Source: Rhodococcus sp. RD6.2
GTDB lineage: Bacteria > Actinomycetota > Actinomycetes > Mycobacteriales > Mycobacteriaceae
DNA: 64,000 nucleotides
Reading direction: 5' to 3'
NCBI RefSeq assembly: GCF_001040705.1
Contig: NZ_CVQP01000001.1
Location: forward strand, 364,324-428,323
The translations under genes were made by a program, and so were the position numbers. Shown piece by piece: positions 10,156-19,874 of this stretch. The first letter of the stretch is position 1, and each line of letters starts with the position of its first letter. Below the pieces are notes generated by a model. It was not told the DNA's origin and ran no database searches. It was given only the letters and a program-made list of their open reading frames with translations.

Positions 10156-11652
10156 ATGCCCCTGAAGCGCCGGATCGAGCAGGTGCGACAGCGATGGTGG
10201 TTGGTCCTCGCCGTCACTCTGGTCGCCGTACTGGGCGCCCTGGTCTCCACTCTCGGGGCTGGCAACACCTACGTCGGGAAGTCGGCGATGATCGTGTCCT
10301 CGCCGGGTCGCTACCCCGAGCAGGATGCGGTGCTGGTCGGCGGATACGTCGCCTACTTCAACGACCCGGCCACGCAACAGCGGCTGCGCGCCACCGACCC
10401 GAACATCCCGGCGGACGCCACCTTCCAGGCTCGGGCCGCGGCTGCCAGTCCGATCTTGATCATCGAAGCAACCGCGCCCGATTCGGGCGATGCACAGTCG
10501 GCGGCAGCGCTGATGGCGGCGGCGCTTCGTGAGGACGTCAACGCCGTACGCAGCTCCGGCAATCAGGAAGCGGTCAAGGCACTGACAGAACAACTCGACG
10601 CCATGCGGTCCCGGGAACCGGGGAACGTGCCGGACCCGGCTGTCACCGCACTCCAGGACCGGATCAACACCACGCAGTACGACACCACCAACATGCTCCA
10701 GGACCTGCAGGCCGAGGCAGGGGTGGTGGCGAGTTCGCCGAAGACCGCCTTCGACCTGCTCGCCGCGACAGCGGGTGGTCTGGTGCTCGGGGTGCTCGCC
10801 GCTCTCGGAGTCGCCGCCCTGTCCACCCGGCTCGCGACAGCCGACGACGTCCGGGAGAAGGCCGGGATCGAACCGCTCGCAGAGATACCCCACGGCGGAT
10901 CGGACTCACGAACCCGGCTGCACGAGAACGGAGTTCGACAGATTGTCAACACGATCAGCAGAGCGGACCTCCCTCGGCCCGCGGTGGTCGCTGTCACCGC
11001 CCCCGCCAGCGGTGGCGCAGCGGACATCCTGGTCCGGGACCTGGCCGAGGCCGCGGCGTTGCGGGGCGAGCGGGTGATCGTCGTGCAGGCCCGGGCGTCC
11101 GACGCCGGGGAAGCCGGTGAGTCACACCGCATCGGATTCGCGGACCTGATCCTCGACGATCGCCTCGCGGTCGCGACCGCACTGCTGGAGGACGGCCTTC
11201 CGAATGTGACACTGCTGCCCTACGGGACACCGCGGACGGCGCTTCCCGACGTTCTGACCCACGCGAAGATCGAGCGGGTTCTTCGGGAGTTGCGTGCACT
11301 GGCCGACCTCGTGATCGTCGAGAGCCCCCGGGCCACCGACTCGGCGGAGGCGAACCTGCTGTGCGCGGCATCGGATCGCGTGATTCTGGTCCTGCGGAAG
11401 AACGTTGCACGGGCCGACGAAACGAAGGAGGCGACCCGGTCACTGACCGACTCCGGTGCCACCGTTCTCGGCGCGGTCCTGGTGGAGGAATCGCGCAGCC
11501 GGCGCCCTCGATCGACGACGAGCGGGACGCGCCGGACCCGGAAGTCGACCCCGGCGCATCCGGCAGGGTCCCACAACGAGGGTGAGCGCCGGTCACCCGG
11601 CGCGTCGGCGGTGGACGCGGCCGCCCCGGGTTCCGGCGACGATCACGGCTGA
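10156..11652 (+). CDS. Chain-length determinant (Wzz-like) protein with degenerate BY-kinase domain
   Basis: Polysaccharide co-polymerase that should set polymer length with the Wzy-like neighbour. A basic N-terminus is followed by a membrane segment (WWLVLAVTLVAVLGALV), an external loop with coiled-coil character, a second membrane segment near residue 215, then a cytoplasmic P-loop-like domain. That domain corresponds to a bacterial tyrosine kinase, but the Walker A site reads APASGGAADIL with no GKS/T, Walker A' is VIVVQAR, and no C-terminal tyrosine cluster is present. Kinase activity is therefore unlikely. The start at 10156 is chosen for its strong GGAAGGAGG ribosome-binding site; an ATG at 10114 overlapping the previous stop is possible. 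The last 50 residues are R/S/T-rich and probably disordered. Confidence 0.8.
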   Translation: MPLKRRIEQVRQRWWLVLAVTLVAVLGALVSTLGAGNTYVGKSAMIVSSPGRYPEQDAVLVGGYVAYFNDPATQQRLRATDPNIPADATFQARAAAASPILIIEATAPDSGDAQSAAALMAAALREDVNAVRSSGNQEAVKALTEQLDAMRSREPGNVPDPAVTALQDRINTTQYDTTNMLQDLQAEAGVVASSPKTAFDLLAATAGGLVLGVLAALGVAALSTRLATADDVREKAGIEPLAEIPHGGSDSRTRLHENGVRQIVNTISRADLPRPAVVAVTAPASGGAADILVRDLAEAAALRGERVIVVQARASDAGEAGESHRIGFADLILDDRLAVATALLEDGLPNVTLLPYGTPRTALPDVLTHAKIERVLRELRALADLVIVESPRATDSAEANLLCAASDRVILVLRKNVARADETKEATRSLTDSGATVLGAVLVEESRSRRPRSTTSGTRRTRKSTPAHPAGSHNEGERRSPGASAVDAAAPGSGDDHG

Positions 11653-11661
11653 AGGACGGCC

Positions 11662-13197
11662 ATGACGACGCCGCGAGAGCGCGTGCAGGTGCGCCGACCG
11701 CCCGACGAACGTGACCCGGGCCGACCGTCCCGGGTCCTGCCGGCTCTGGTGATCGGGGCATCGGTTCCCGTTGCAGTGGTCGCGTCGGCAGTCGTGCGCC
11801 GCGTCGTCGGCGGGAACTTCGCACATCTCGTCGTTCTGGGTGCGGCGTGTGCGGTGATCGGGCTGCTGGCACTGCGCAGTCCGGTGTTCGCTGCCGTCGT
11901 CCTGCTCGTCGCCACGTTTCTCCGCGTCGCGCTTCCCCCGATCCTCCCGGTCGACGTCTTCCTGGTCGCGTTCGCCGCAATGGTCGCCTCGACCGCGCTG
12001 TGGATGCGGCGCAGTGACGACCGTCTCCGTGGCGTCGGGGCGCTCGAGTGGTTGATGGGGTTGTACCTGCTGTGGAACGTGTATTCGATGATCGCACCGC
12101 ACGCCTACCCCGCGGTAGCACCGCTGACGGGATCGTCCTACTCGGTGTGGCGGTTCATCCTGTCGGGAACGCTGATCCCGTTCTCCATGTACGTCGTCGG
12201 CCGGTTCACCTTCGAGGCCAGATCGGCGGCGCGTCTCCTGCTCTGGGTGATCGTGGCGCTCGCCGGCTACTCCGCTCTCGTGAGCGTGCTGCAGTTCACG
12301 GGCCCGAGCGGACTCGTGTGGCCGCGTTACATCGTGGAGTCTCCCAACTGGCCCACACGGGCCGTCGGTGTCTTCAATCAGCCGGTGGTCAACGGGTTCG
12401 TGCTGACGCTCGGCTTCGCCGTGACCATGCTGTTGATCGCCGAACGTCGTCAGCCTCCGTGGCGGCGAATCGTGCTCCTCGCGGTCGCCGTGGGCTGCGG
12501 TGCAGGCATCTACCTGACGCACACGAGGGCGGCCTGGCTCGGGGGCGCGGTGGTGCTGGTGCTCGGTGTCGTTCTCGCCAAGGGATTCCGGACAGGGTTC
12601 GTGGTGTCGAGCGGTCTCGTCGCCGGGACGGTGCTCCTCAATTGGTCGGTGTTCTCGAGTAACGACCGTGCCGCTGGTGGAGTTGGGTCGGTGGGCGAAG
12701 TCGAGGACCGCCTCAATGCCGCGCAGACCGCGCTGTGGGCTGCTCGACACGAGCCCCTGACGGGGTGGGGAATAGCGCGGTTCCAGGCGGTCAACACCTA
12801 CCACCACCAGCAATGGGCGCCCGATGTGCCGTGGGTGCGAGGTTATGGAATCGTCGCGCACCAGAACGAACTCGGAATCCTGAGCGAGCTGGGGTTGACC
12901 GGCCTCGTGTTGTGGATCGCGGTACTCGGCGCCACGCTCTACCGGTTGGTCGATGCCTACCGCACGTTGCCGATCGACGACCTGTGCGGCAAACCGTTGG
13001 CGGTCGTGGCGATCATTGCCTTCGCCCTTCTGATCGTGACCGGGTTCACCGTGGACATGCGGTTCATCGACTTCCCGGGCGCGGTGGTGTTTCTGTTCGT
13101 CGGGGTCGTGGTGGGCCGAGCTCAGCGGTCTCGGCGACCCTGCCTCGAGCAGGCGGACGACGCGGTGCCCGTCCCCGATCCGCAGCAGACGGGGTGA
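11662..13197 (+). CDS. O-antigen ligase/polymerase family (Wzy-like) membrane protein
   Basis: Integral membrane protein of 511 residues with about eleven hydrophobic segments and the Wzy_C signature. The large external loop runs from about residue 360 with GWGIARFQ and HQNELGILSELGLTGL motifs, and TRAAWLGG precedes it near 290. It probably polymerises the lipid-linked repeat unit on the outer face of the membrane. It lies ten bases after the chain-length determinant and overlaps the next glycosyltransferase by four bases. The pairing with a Wzz-like protein and a Wzx-like flippase (23560) indicates a Wzx/Wzy pathway. A ligase role is the alternative, less likely in an organism without classical lipopolysaccharide. 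Confidence 0.85.
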   Translation: MTTPRERVQVRRPPDERDPGRPSRVLPALVIGASVPVAVVASAVVRRVVGGNFAHLVVLGAACAVIGLLALRSPVFAAVVLLVATFLRVALPPILPVDVFLVAFAAMVASTALWMRRSDDRLRGVGALEWLMGLYLLWNVYSMIAPHAYPAVAPLTGSSYSVWRFILSGTLIPFSMYVVGRFTFEARSAARLLLWVIVALAGYSALVSVLQFTGPSGLVWPRYIVESPNWPTRAVGVFNQPVVNGFVLTLGFAVTMLLIAERRQPPWRRIVLLAVAVGCGAGIYLTHTRAAWLGGAVVLVLGVVLAKGFRTGFVVSSGLVAGTVLLNWSVFSSNDRAAGGVGSVGEVEDRLNAAQTALWAARHEPLTGWGIARFQAVNTYHHQQWAPDVPWVRGYGIVAHQNELGILSELGLTGLVLWIAVLGATLYRLVDAYRTLPIDDLCGKPLAVVAIIAFALLIVTGFTVDMRFIDFPGAVVFLFVGVVVGRAQRSRRPCLEQADDAVPVPDPQQTG

Positions 13198-14267
13198 CGA
13201 CTGTGCGCCGTGCGCTCTGGGCTTCGACCAGTCCCGCCACCCGCGGCGGGGTGGCAACGTACGTGCGGACGATGCAGGACACCCCGCTGTGGCACACCTG
13301 GCACATTCACCATGTCACCACGCACCGGGACGGTTCGGCCGTTGCGAAGGTCGAGACCTTCGCCGTGGGGGCGATCCGGTTCGTCGTCGAACTGATCAGG
13401 CACCGGCCGGACGTCGTCCATCTGCACTCGAGTGCGGGAGCGAGCTTCGTCAGGAAGGCGATTCTGCTCTGGACCTCCTGGCTGGCCCGGGTCCCGGTCG
13501 TCATGCACATGCACGGCTCCGACTTCGTGGCCTTCCACGACGGGTCTCCGCGACCGGTCCGGTGGGTGATCCGGGGGACGCTGCGTCGTGCACGGGCGGT
13601 GGTCGCGCTCGGCGACGGGTGGTCGCTCCAGCTGCGCCGCATCGCTCCGGGGGCACGAATCGTGGTTGTTCCCAACGCTCTCCGATCCGCAGATCGGGTC
13701 CGGCAACCCGGCCCCGGTGAGCCGGTGCGGGTGGTGTTTCTCGGCAGGATGGGAGAACGCAAGGGCACCTTCCGGTTGCTTGCTGCGTGGGAACGCATGC
13801 GCGCGGACGCCGCGCCGGCTCGCGCGGCGGTGCTGACCGTCGCGGGGGACGGGGAGGTCGACCGGGCCCGCCGGTGGGTGGACGACCACGGGCTCGGTGC
13901 ATCCGTCGACGTCCGGCCGTGGCTGTCGGCGCGCGAGGTGGCGGCGTTGCTCGACGATGCGCAGGTCCTGGTGCTTCCCTCGCGCACCGAAGGGCAGCCG
14001 ATGGCGATTCTCGAGGCGATGGCCCGCGGCATGTGTGTCGTGGCCGCACCGGTCGGTGGCATCCCCGACATGATCGGCGACGGTTGCGGTGTGCTGGTGC
14101 CAGCCGACGACGTGGACGCGCTCAGTACCGCCCTCCGCAAGGTTGTCGAGGACGAGCGCACCCGTGCCGGATTGGGCGACGCAGCGCGGGAACGGTTCGC
14201 CCGCACATTCGACGTCGACGTGGTGTGGCGCAGCATCGACTCTCTCTACCGGGAGGTGCAGCGGTGA
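13194..14267 (+). CDS. Glycosyltransferase, GT4 family (first of four)
   Basis: Retaining GT-B fold glycosyltransferase of 357 residues. The N-terminal Rossmann domain shows an RGGVATYV loop, and the C-terminal nucleotide-sugar domain has VVFLGRMGERKGTF near residue 180 and the E-x7-E region (SRTEGQPMAILEAMARG) near 265. A GTG at 13194 overlaps the polymerase stop (GTGA); a second in-frame GTG at 13203 would remove three residues. It is translationally coupled on both sides. Donor and acceptor sugars cannot be read from the sequence. Confidence 0.88.
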   Translation: MTTVRRALWASTSPATRGGVATYVRTMQDTPLWHTWHIHHVTTHRDGSAVAKVETFAVGAIRFVVELIRHRPDVVHLHSSAGASFVRKAILLWTSWLARVPVVMHMHGSDFVAFHDGSPRPVRWVIRGTLRRARAVVALGDGWSLQLRRIAPGARIVVVPNALRSADRVRQPGPGEPVRVVFLGRMGERKGTFRLLAAWERMRADAAPARAAVLTVAGDGEVDRARRWVDDHGLGASVDVRPWLSAREVAALLDDAQVLVLPSRTEGQPMAILEAMARGMCVVAAPVGGIPDMIGDGCGVLVPADDVDALSTALRKVVEDERTRAGLGDAARERFARTFDVDVVWRSIDSLYREVQR

Positions 14268-15403
14268 ACGGGCCGGTGCGAGTGCTCTTCGTGGTTCCCG
14301 ACCTGCGGATCGGGGGTGCGGAGCGGCATGTGACGACGCTGGCACCCCGGATGGATTCGCGGCGATTCGAGCCCGCCATAGTGTGTATCGGCCAGGAGGG
14401 GAAACTGTTCGGCACGCTGGTCGCTGCCGGTGTCCCGGCGATCGCCCTGCACTGCACCAAGCGTCAGGCGGGCCGGGCGCTGTGGCTGTTGATCGGGCAA
14501 ATGCATCGGTGGCGGCCCGATGTCGTCATCGTGCGCGGATACAGCGCGGAGGTGCTCGGCCGGGTCGCTGCCCGACTCACCGGCGTGCCGTGCGTGGTGA
14601 TGTGGGTACACAACATCGGTGACATCCCGCCCCGCGGTCGCGTCCGCGCGTGGACGGACCGCGTACTCGGCCGCTGGACCGACCGGTACTTCGGGGTGGC
14701 AGCGGCGCAGCTTCCGTATCTGGTCGCGGACCTTCGATATCCGCCGGAGCGAATCCGGATCATCCACAACGGCGTCGACGTGCCGTCCTTCGCGGCGACG
14801 TCGGACCGCACCGCTGCGACGGAGCTCGGAGTCGATGCGAGCGCGCCGGTGGTCGGGACGCTCGCGGCTCTGCGGCCGGAGAAGGACCACGTGACACTGC
14901 TGCGGGCCGCGCGGCTGGTGGTCGATCGCATCCCCGCGACCGTGTTCCTGATCGTCGGCGACGGTCCGATGCGGCCACGACTCGAACAGCTGACCACCGA
15001 TCTCGGGCTGGGGCCGAACGTGCGCTTCACCGGCAGCCGCGACGACGTGGCCCGGGTACTGCGCGCGATCGACGTCTTCGTACTCAGCTCGGCGACGGTC
15101 GAGTGCCTGCCGATCGCGCTGCTCGAGGCCATGGCGGCGGGCCGGCCCGCCGTGTGCACCTCTGTCGGCGGGGTACCGGAACTGGTGGCGGACGGCCGCA
15201 CCGGCCACCTGGTTCCCACCAGAGACCCAGAAGCTCTTGCCGGGCAGGTCGTGTCGTTGCTGACCGACCCGCTCACCGCGAAGCGGATGGGGGGAGCCGC
15301 GCGTGCGCGGGCGGAGTCACTGTTCGGTCTGGACCGCAGTGTCGCGCAGACGGAGCAGGCGATTGCGGAACTGGTCGCCGAGTCAGGGAGGGGCGGTGGA
15401 TGA
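14264..15403 (+). CDS. Glycosyltransferase, GT4 family (second)
   Basis: GT-B glycosyltransferase of 379 residues. The N-terminal glycine loop RIGGAERHV lies near residue 15. The C-terminal domain has VGTLAALRPEKDH near 200, FLIVGDGPMRPRLE near 230 and the acidic EC-LPIALLEAMAAG motif near 285. The GTG start overlaps the previous stop (GTGA), and its own stop overlaps the next start (ATGA). It resembles actinobacterial PimB/WcaL-type mannosyl- or glucosyltransferases, but specificity is not assignable. Confidence 0.88.
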   Translation: MNGPVRVLFVVPDLRIGGAERHVTTLAPRMDSRRFEPAIVCIGQEGKLFGTLVAAGVPAIALHCTKRQAGRALWLLIGQMHRWRPDVVIVRGYSAEVLGRVAARLTGVPCVVMWVHNIGDIPPRGRVRAWTDRVLGRWTDRYFGVAAAQLPYLVADLRYPPERIRIIHNGVDVPSFAATSDRTAATELGVDASAPVVGTLAALRPEKDHVTLLRAARLVVDRIPATVFLIVGDGPMRPRLEQLTTDLGLGPNVRFTGSRDDVARVLRAIDVFVLSSATVECLPIALLEAMAAGRPAVCTSVGGVPELVADGRTGHLVPTRDPEALAGQVVSLLTDPLTAKRMGGAARARAESLFGLDRSVAQTEQAIAELVAESGRGGG

Positions 15404-16611
15404 ATCGGCACATCGTGATACTCGTCGAGAATCTGTCGGTGCCGTTCGACAGGCGGGTGTGGCAGGAGAGCTGCGCGCTCGTCGACGCCGGGTATCGAGT
15501 CACCGTCATCTGTCCCGTCGGAACCGCGCAGGACGGCTCCTTCGAGGAGTGGATCGACGGTGTCCACATCCTGCGATACCCGCTGCGCGCAGCGGCCGGG
15601 GGTCCCGCCGGATACCTGCGCGAATACGGCCTGGCGCTGTGGCATTCACTGCGACTGGCGGTCCGCGTGCGTCGACAGGGGAGGGTCGACGTCGTCCAGG
15701 CGTGCAACCCTCCCGACCTGCTGTTCCTGATCGCGCTCGCACTGCGGCCGTGGGGTACGCGTTTCGTGTTCGACCACCACGACCTGGTTCCCGAGCTGTT
15801 CCTGTCGAGGTTCGCCGGCCGCGGGATGCTGCTGTACCGGCTCAGCCTGCTGCTGGAGCGGCTGACCTTCGCGGCGGCCGACGCAGTCATCGCCACGAAC
15901 GAGAGCTATCGGCGCGTGGCGATCGGCCGGGGCCGTGTGCCCCCGGACCGGGTGACGGTGGTGCGCAGCGCGCCAGACCTGAACCGGTTCGTGCGCAGTC
16001 CGGCCGATCCCGGATTGCGTCGCGGAAAGCCGTACCTGGTGGCCTATCTCGGGGTGATGGGCCCGCAGGACGGTGTCGACCATGCTCTGCGCGCGCTGCA
16101 GCGACTGCGGGCGGATCTCGGACGCGAGGACGTGCACGCGATCTTCATGGGCGCCGGTGACGCCTTCGACGATCTGGTGGCACTGAGCGAACAGCTCGGG
16201 CTCGCCGACATGGTCGAGTTCCCGGGCCGGGTGCCCGACGAGTACGTCGTCCGGTGCCTGTCGACCGCCGACGTGTGTCTGTCCCCGGACCCGCTCAACC
16301 CGCTCAACGACGTCTCCACCATGAACAAGGTCGTCGAGTACATGGCGATGGCACGTCCCGTGGTGTCGTTCGACCTCGTCGAGGCACGGGTGTCGGCCGG
16401 CGACGCGGCCCTGTACGCCGCACCCAACGACGAGGCGGCCTTCGCTGCAGCGGTCGACGAACTGCTCGACGATCCGGAGCGGCGGTCCCGGATGGGACAG
16501 GCGGGCCGCGCCCGGGTGGAGCAGGGACTCTCCTGGACGGAGTCCCGGCGGGCGCTGCTCGGGTTCTACCGACAGGTATTCGACGAGATGGAGGGAGCTG
16601 GACGCGGGTGA
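15400..16611 (+). CDS. Glycosyltransferase, GT4 family (third)
   Basis: GT-B enzyme of 403 residues whose N-terminus (ILVENLSVPFDRRVWQE) is typical of a subgroup common in actinobacterial and cyanobacterial exopolysaccharide loci. The C-terminal half has VAYLGVMGPQDGVD near residue 210 and the donor-binding segment LNPLNDVSTMNKVVEYMAM near 305, which replaces the usual E-x7-E. An ATG start overlaps the previous stop and a GTG of the following heparinase-like gene overlaps its stop. It should add one sugar to the lipid-linked repeat unit on the cytoplasmic side. Confidence 0.88.
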   Translation: MNRHIVILVENLSVPFDRRVWQESCALVDAGYRVTVICPVGTAQDGSFEEWIDGVHILRYPLRAAAGGPAGYLREYGLALWHSLRLAVRVRRQGRVDVVQACNPPDLLFLIALALRPWGTRFVFDHHDLVPELFLSRFAGRGMLLYRLSLLLERLTFAAADAVIATNESYRRVAIGRGRVPPDRVTVVRSAPDLNRFVRSPADPGLRRGKPYLVAYLGVMGPQDGVDHALRALQRLRADLGREDVHAIFMGAGDAFDDLVALSEQLGLADMVEFPGRVPDEYVVRCLSTADVCLSPDPLNPLNDVSTMNKVVEYMAMARPVVSFDLVEARVSAGDAALYAAPNDEAAFAAAVDELLDDPERRSRMGQAGRARVEQGLSWTESRRALLGFYRQVFDEMEGAGRG

Positions 16612-18773
16612 CCCGGACGGACTGGTATCTGAGGCGAGCCCTCGCGATGACTCCGCGCGAGATCGTCTGGCGTGTCGGCCGGGCCGGGCGGGACCTCGTC
16701 AGGGCGGACCGGGTGGCCGGGTGGGCGCGCGACCGTGGGCCCGATGCCGGCGTGCAGGACTGGGATGGCGTCCTGCAGCGCTTCAGAGCGGGGGACGGCC
16801 GCCCGGTGCTGCTGGATCGGGTGCGTGCCGAGAGAATCGGCGCGCAGTGTCCGGACGGGGTGGCTGCCGTGGTGGACCGGGCCGATCGCATCCTGGCGGG
16901 TGAGGTCCGCTACTTCGGATACCCGGTGGCCCACCTGGGTAGCCCGATCGACTGGAGTCTCGACCCGCTGACCGGTCGCCGCTGGCCGGCGATCGCGGCC
17001 ACCCGGATAGACCACCGCACCGCCTCCGCAGACCCGAAGTGGATCTGGGAACTGAACCGCCTGCAGCATGTGCCGTGGCTGGCTCAGGCATGGCTGTTCA
17101 CCGGTGACGAGCGGTACGCCGAAGCGGCCTTCGCGCATCTGGACTCCTGGATCGAGCAGAACCCCGTCGGTGTCGGCATCGCCTGGCGGGGCGCTTTCGA
17201 GTCCGGTCTCCGGGCGGTCTCCGTCGCGGTCGCCCTGCAGGGGCTGCGGGACTGCAAGGCGCTGTCCCCGGCCCGATTTCGGCGGGTGGTCGAGATGCTC
17301 GACACCAGTGCCCGCTACTGCTGGCGGGGCCGTTCGCGGTTCACCTCCGCCAACAATCACGTGATCGGCGAGCTGACCGGGGTCGTGTGTGTCACGGCGC
17401 TGCTTCCCGAACTTCGGGCCGCGGACACGCTGTGCGAGCGGGCCATCCACACCTTGTCGGTCGAGGCGGACCTGCAGATCCTGCCGGACGGCATGGGCGC
17501 CGAACAGTCGGTCTGCTATCACATCTTCACCGCGGAGGCGCTCACGCTGGTCGCTGCCGTCACCGCGCTCCGGCGTCGCCCGGTGCCCGCGCCGATCACG
17601 GCGGCGATCGACCGCAGCGCCCAGTTCCTCGCGGCAGTCGTCGGTGCCGGAGACCCACAACCACGCTACGGCGACGACGACGGGTCGTTCGTCCTGCGGC
17701 TCGGTGCGGAATCAGAACGCACGGTGCGTGACCACCTCGGAATCGTCGCGGCCGTCACTGGCAGCCCCGAGGCGCGATGGGCCGGTCGCGCCACGCTGTC
17801 GTCGGCCTGGCTGGGTGCCGCGCTCGCGGACTCCGATGCGCAGGCCCGTGTGGCCGGTCGCCGACCGCCGGCCGGCCACTCGGCGCCGGGTTTCTACGCC
17901 CGCGACGGAGGCCTCGTGGTGCTCCGTGCCGGTGCGCGCCGGGTGACGATGGACGTCGGGCCGCTGGGATACCTCACGACCGCTGCGCACGGCCACGCCG
18001 ACGCGCTGGCGGTGACGCTCGCTTCGGGCGGGCGTGAGCTGATCGGCGACCCCGGGACTGGCAGCTACTACGGCGACCCGGCCCAGCGTTCGGCGCACCG
18101 CGGCACCGCTGCGCATCCGACGGTCTGTGTCGACGACTCCGACCAGTCCGTCATGGGTGGTGCGTTCCTGTGGACGCGGCATGCCCGCGTCACCGTGCAT
18201 GCGGTGGATCTCGGTCGCGGGATCGTCGACGCCGAGCACGACGGGTACCGCCGTCTCGACGATTCGGTCCGCCACCGCAGATGGCTCGTCGCCCCGGGTG
18301 ACGGCGGCACGATCGCGGTGGTCGACCTGATCCGCGGCCGGGCCCGGCACCGGGTCCGGGTCGGCTGGCCGCTGCACCCGTCGCTGGCGGCGACGGTCAC
18401 CGGGTGCGGTCACACCGCGGCGCGGGGCGCGGTTCCCGTCCTGCAGGTCGAGTACGCGGCGACGGCGCCGTTCACCACACAGCAGCTGTGCGGCGACGAC
18501 CGGTCGCGGCTCGGCTGGTGGTCGGACCGGCTCGAGAGCTGGACGCCGTCGTGGCTCGTCGGGGTGGAGTGTGCCGCGCGCCTGCCCGTCGCCGTCCTCA
18601 CACTGTTGCGCCCGCTCGGGGACACGGCTGCGCGCCCGGTCACCGCCGCGCGGATCGAGTGGTCCGATTCGGGGTCGCTCGTCGCGAGCTGGTCGGAGTC
18701 GGGTTTCGGCCACCGCGTCACTGTCGACTGCGTGCGCGGCGGGGCGGTCGTCGCCGAGCGGATCGGTGGGTGA
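16608..18773 (+). CDS. Heparinase II/III family protein (alginate lyase-like)
   Basis: Predicted polysaccharide lyase or uronate-binding enzyme of 721 residues. The N-terminal half (about residues 60-400) is an alpha/alpha toroid with the signature SANNHVIGELTG near 245, which includes the conserved Asn-His pair of this fold. The C-terminal half is a beta-sandwich Hepar_II_III domain containing HGHAD near residue 460 and GDPGTGSYYGD near 480. No signal peptide is evident, so it may act on lipid-linked or cytoplasmic oligosaccharide, or be exported in another way. Similar genes recur in exopolysaccharide operons next to the same GT4 subgroup. A GTG start overlaps the preceding stop. Together with the AlgD-like gene it argues for uronic acid in the polymer. 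Confidence 0.85.
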   Translation: MTRTDWYLRRALAMTPREIVWRVGRAGRDLVRADRVAGWARDRGPDAGVQDWDGVLQRFRAGDGRPVLLDRVRAERIGAQCPDGVAAVVDRADRILAGEVRYFGYPVAHLGSPIDWSLDPLTGRRWPAIAATRIDHRTASADPKWIWELNRLQHVPWLAQAWLFTGDERYAEAAFAHLDSWIEQNPVGVGIAWRGAFESGLRAVSVAVALQGLRDCKALSPARFRRVVEMLDTSARYCWRGRSRFTSANNHVIGELTGVVCVTALLPELRAADTLCERAIHTLSVEADLQILPDGMGAEQSVCYHIFTAEALTLVAAVTALRRRPVPAPITAAIDRSAQFLAAVVGAGDPQPRYGDDDGSFVLRLGAESERTVRDHLGIVAAVTGSPEARWAGRATLSSAWLGAALADSDAQARVAGRRPPAGHSAPGFYARDGGLVVLRAGARRVTMDVGPLGYLTTAAHGHADALAVTLASGGRELIGDPGTGSYYGDPAQRSAHRGTAAHPTVCVDDSDQSVMGGAFLWTRHARVTVHAVDLGRGIVDAEHDGYRRLDDSVRHRRWLVAPGDGGTIAVVDLIRGRARHRVRVGWPLHPSLAATVTGCGHTAARGAVPVLQVEYAATAPFTTQQLCGDDRSRLGWWSDRLESWTPSWLVGVECAARLPVAVLTLLRPLGDTAARPVTAARIEWSDSGSLVASWSESGFGHRVTVDCVRGGAVVAERIGG

Positions 18774-18776
18774 GGC

Positions 18777-19865
18777 ATGTCCCGTAGCGATGCTCGACCG
18801 CTGATCAGCTTCCTCACCACCGCCTGGCGCACCGAACGGTATGTCGGCGAGTCGATCGGGTCGGTCCTCGACCAGACCAGGGGGGACTGGGAATTGATCG
18901 TTGTGGACAACGGTCGTTCGGACGAGATCGCACGAATCGTGGAGGACGCGGCGCGAGATCCGCGGATCACCTTGGTACGCCAGGACAATGCCGGCTACGG
19001 CGGTGGCGTGTCGACCGCAGCGCTGCATGCCCGAGGCCGCTACTTCTGCGTGCTCGACAGCGACGACCTCGTGGCGCCGGAGTTCTGCGCGCGGATCGGT
19101 GCGATCGTCGACGGTGATCCCGGTGTCGACGCGGTGGGCTGCGACGCCGAGTTGTTCCCCGATCCGGACGACGGGCAGCGGGCACTGGGCTATTTCGACT
19201 CGATCGGACGCAGGCGCCGGCCGGACCCGGCGCGGCGAGTGACCCTCGACGAGATGTTCCGTGAGGGAGTGCCCTTCTACTGCGGCGCAATCCGTCGCGA
19301 GGCGTGGGCCGCTCACCGCGGGTACCGGCCGGGGATGATCGGTGTGGAACCCGACGTGGTGTTGTGGTTACGTCTCGTCGCCGGGGGAGGGAACGTGCGA
19401 CTCCTCCCGGACCGGCTGGCGCGGTGCCGGGTGCGTGGTGACTCGCTGTCGCACGATCCGTCGACCGTCGCGGCGTTCGAACAACGGTTGCAGCATTCGT
19501 TCGTCGCGGTGGCGGAGGAGGCGGGCCGCGTCGATCTCGCGCAGGTGTGGGCGGGGATGCTGCGTCGGCTGCGCTACACACAGGCGCTCGGCCGGGCACG
19601 GTCCGCTTTGCTGGGTGCCGACGTCACGACCGCGCGGGCGGAGGCATCGGTGGCAGTGCGGTGCCACCCGACGGTTCGGGCGATCGCGGTCTTCGTTGGG
19701 GTGTGGCTGTGCCCGGCCGGTCTGCGGCGGATGCACCCCGTCAAGGCCCGGGTGTCCGCATGGGTGGGTCGCACCATGCGTCGCTACGAGAAGAGATGGA
19801 AGAGAACACGTTTCGTCCGGATTCGGGGCGTACGCGGCTCAGCGGGCGGCGCCAGGCGGCGGTGA
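18777..19865 (+). CDS. Glycosyltransferase, GT2 family
   Basis: Inverting GT-A glycosyltransferase of 362 residues. The first 230 residues show the GT2 core: ISFLTTAWRTERYVGESIGSV at the N-terminus, VVDNGRSDE near 42, the DSDD metal/nucleotide motif near 98, and an acceptor-domain ED-equivalent (EPDVVLWLRL) near 190. The last 100 residues are basic with one weak hydrophobic stretch and may contact the membrane. It starts three bases after the heparinase stop and is followed after nine bases by another glycosyltransferase. Substrate unknown. Confidence 0.87.
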   Translation: MSRSDARPLISFLTTAWRTERYVGESIGSVLDQTRGDWELIVVDNGRSDEIARIVEDAARDPRITLVRQDNAGYGGGVSTAALHARGRYFCVLDSDDLVAPEFCARIGAIVDGDPGVDAVGCDAELFPDPDDGQRALGYFDSIGRRRRPDPARRVTLDEMFREGVPFYCGAIRREAWAAHRGYRPGMIGVEPDVVLWLRLVAGGGNVRLLPDRLARCRVRGDSLSHDPSTVAAFEQRLQHSFVAVAEEAGRVDLAQVWAGMLRRLRYTQALGRARSALLGADVTTARAEASVAVRCHPTVRAIAVFVGVWLCPAGLRRMHPVKARVSAWVGRTMRRYEKRWKRTRFVRIRGVRGSAGGARRR

Positions 19866-19874
19866 GGAGACGTC

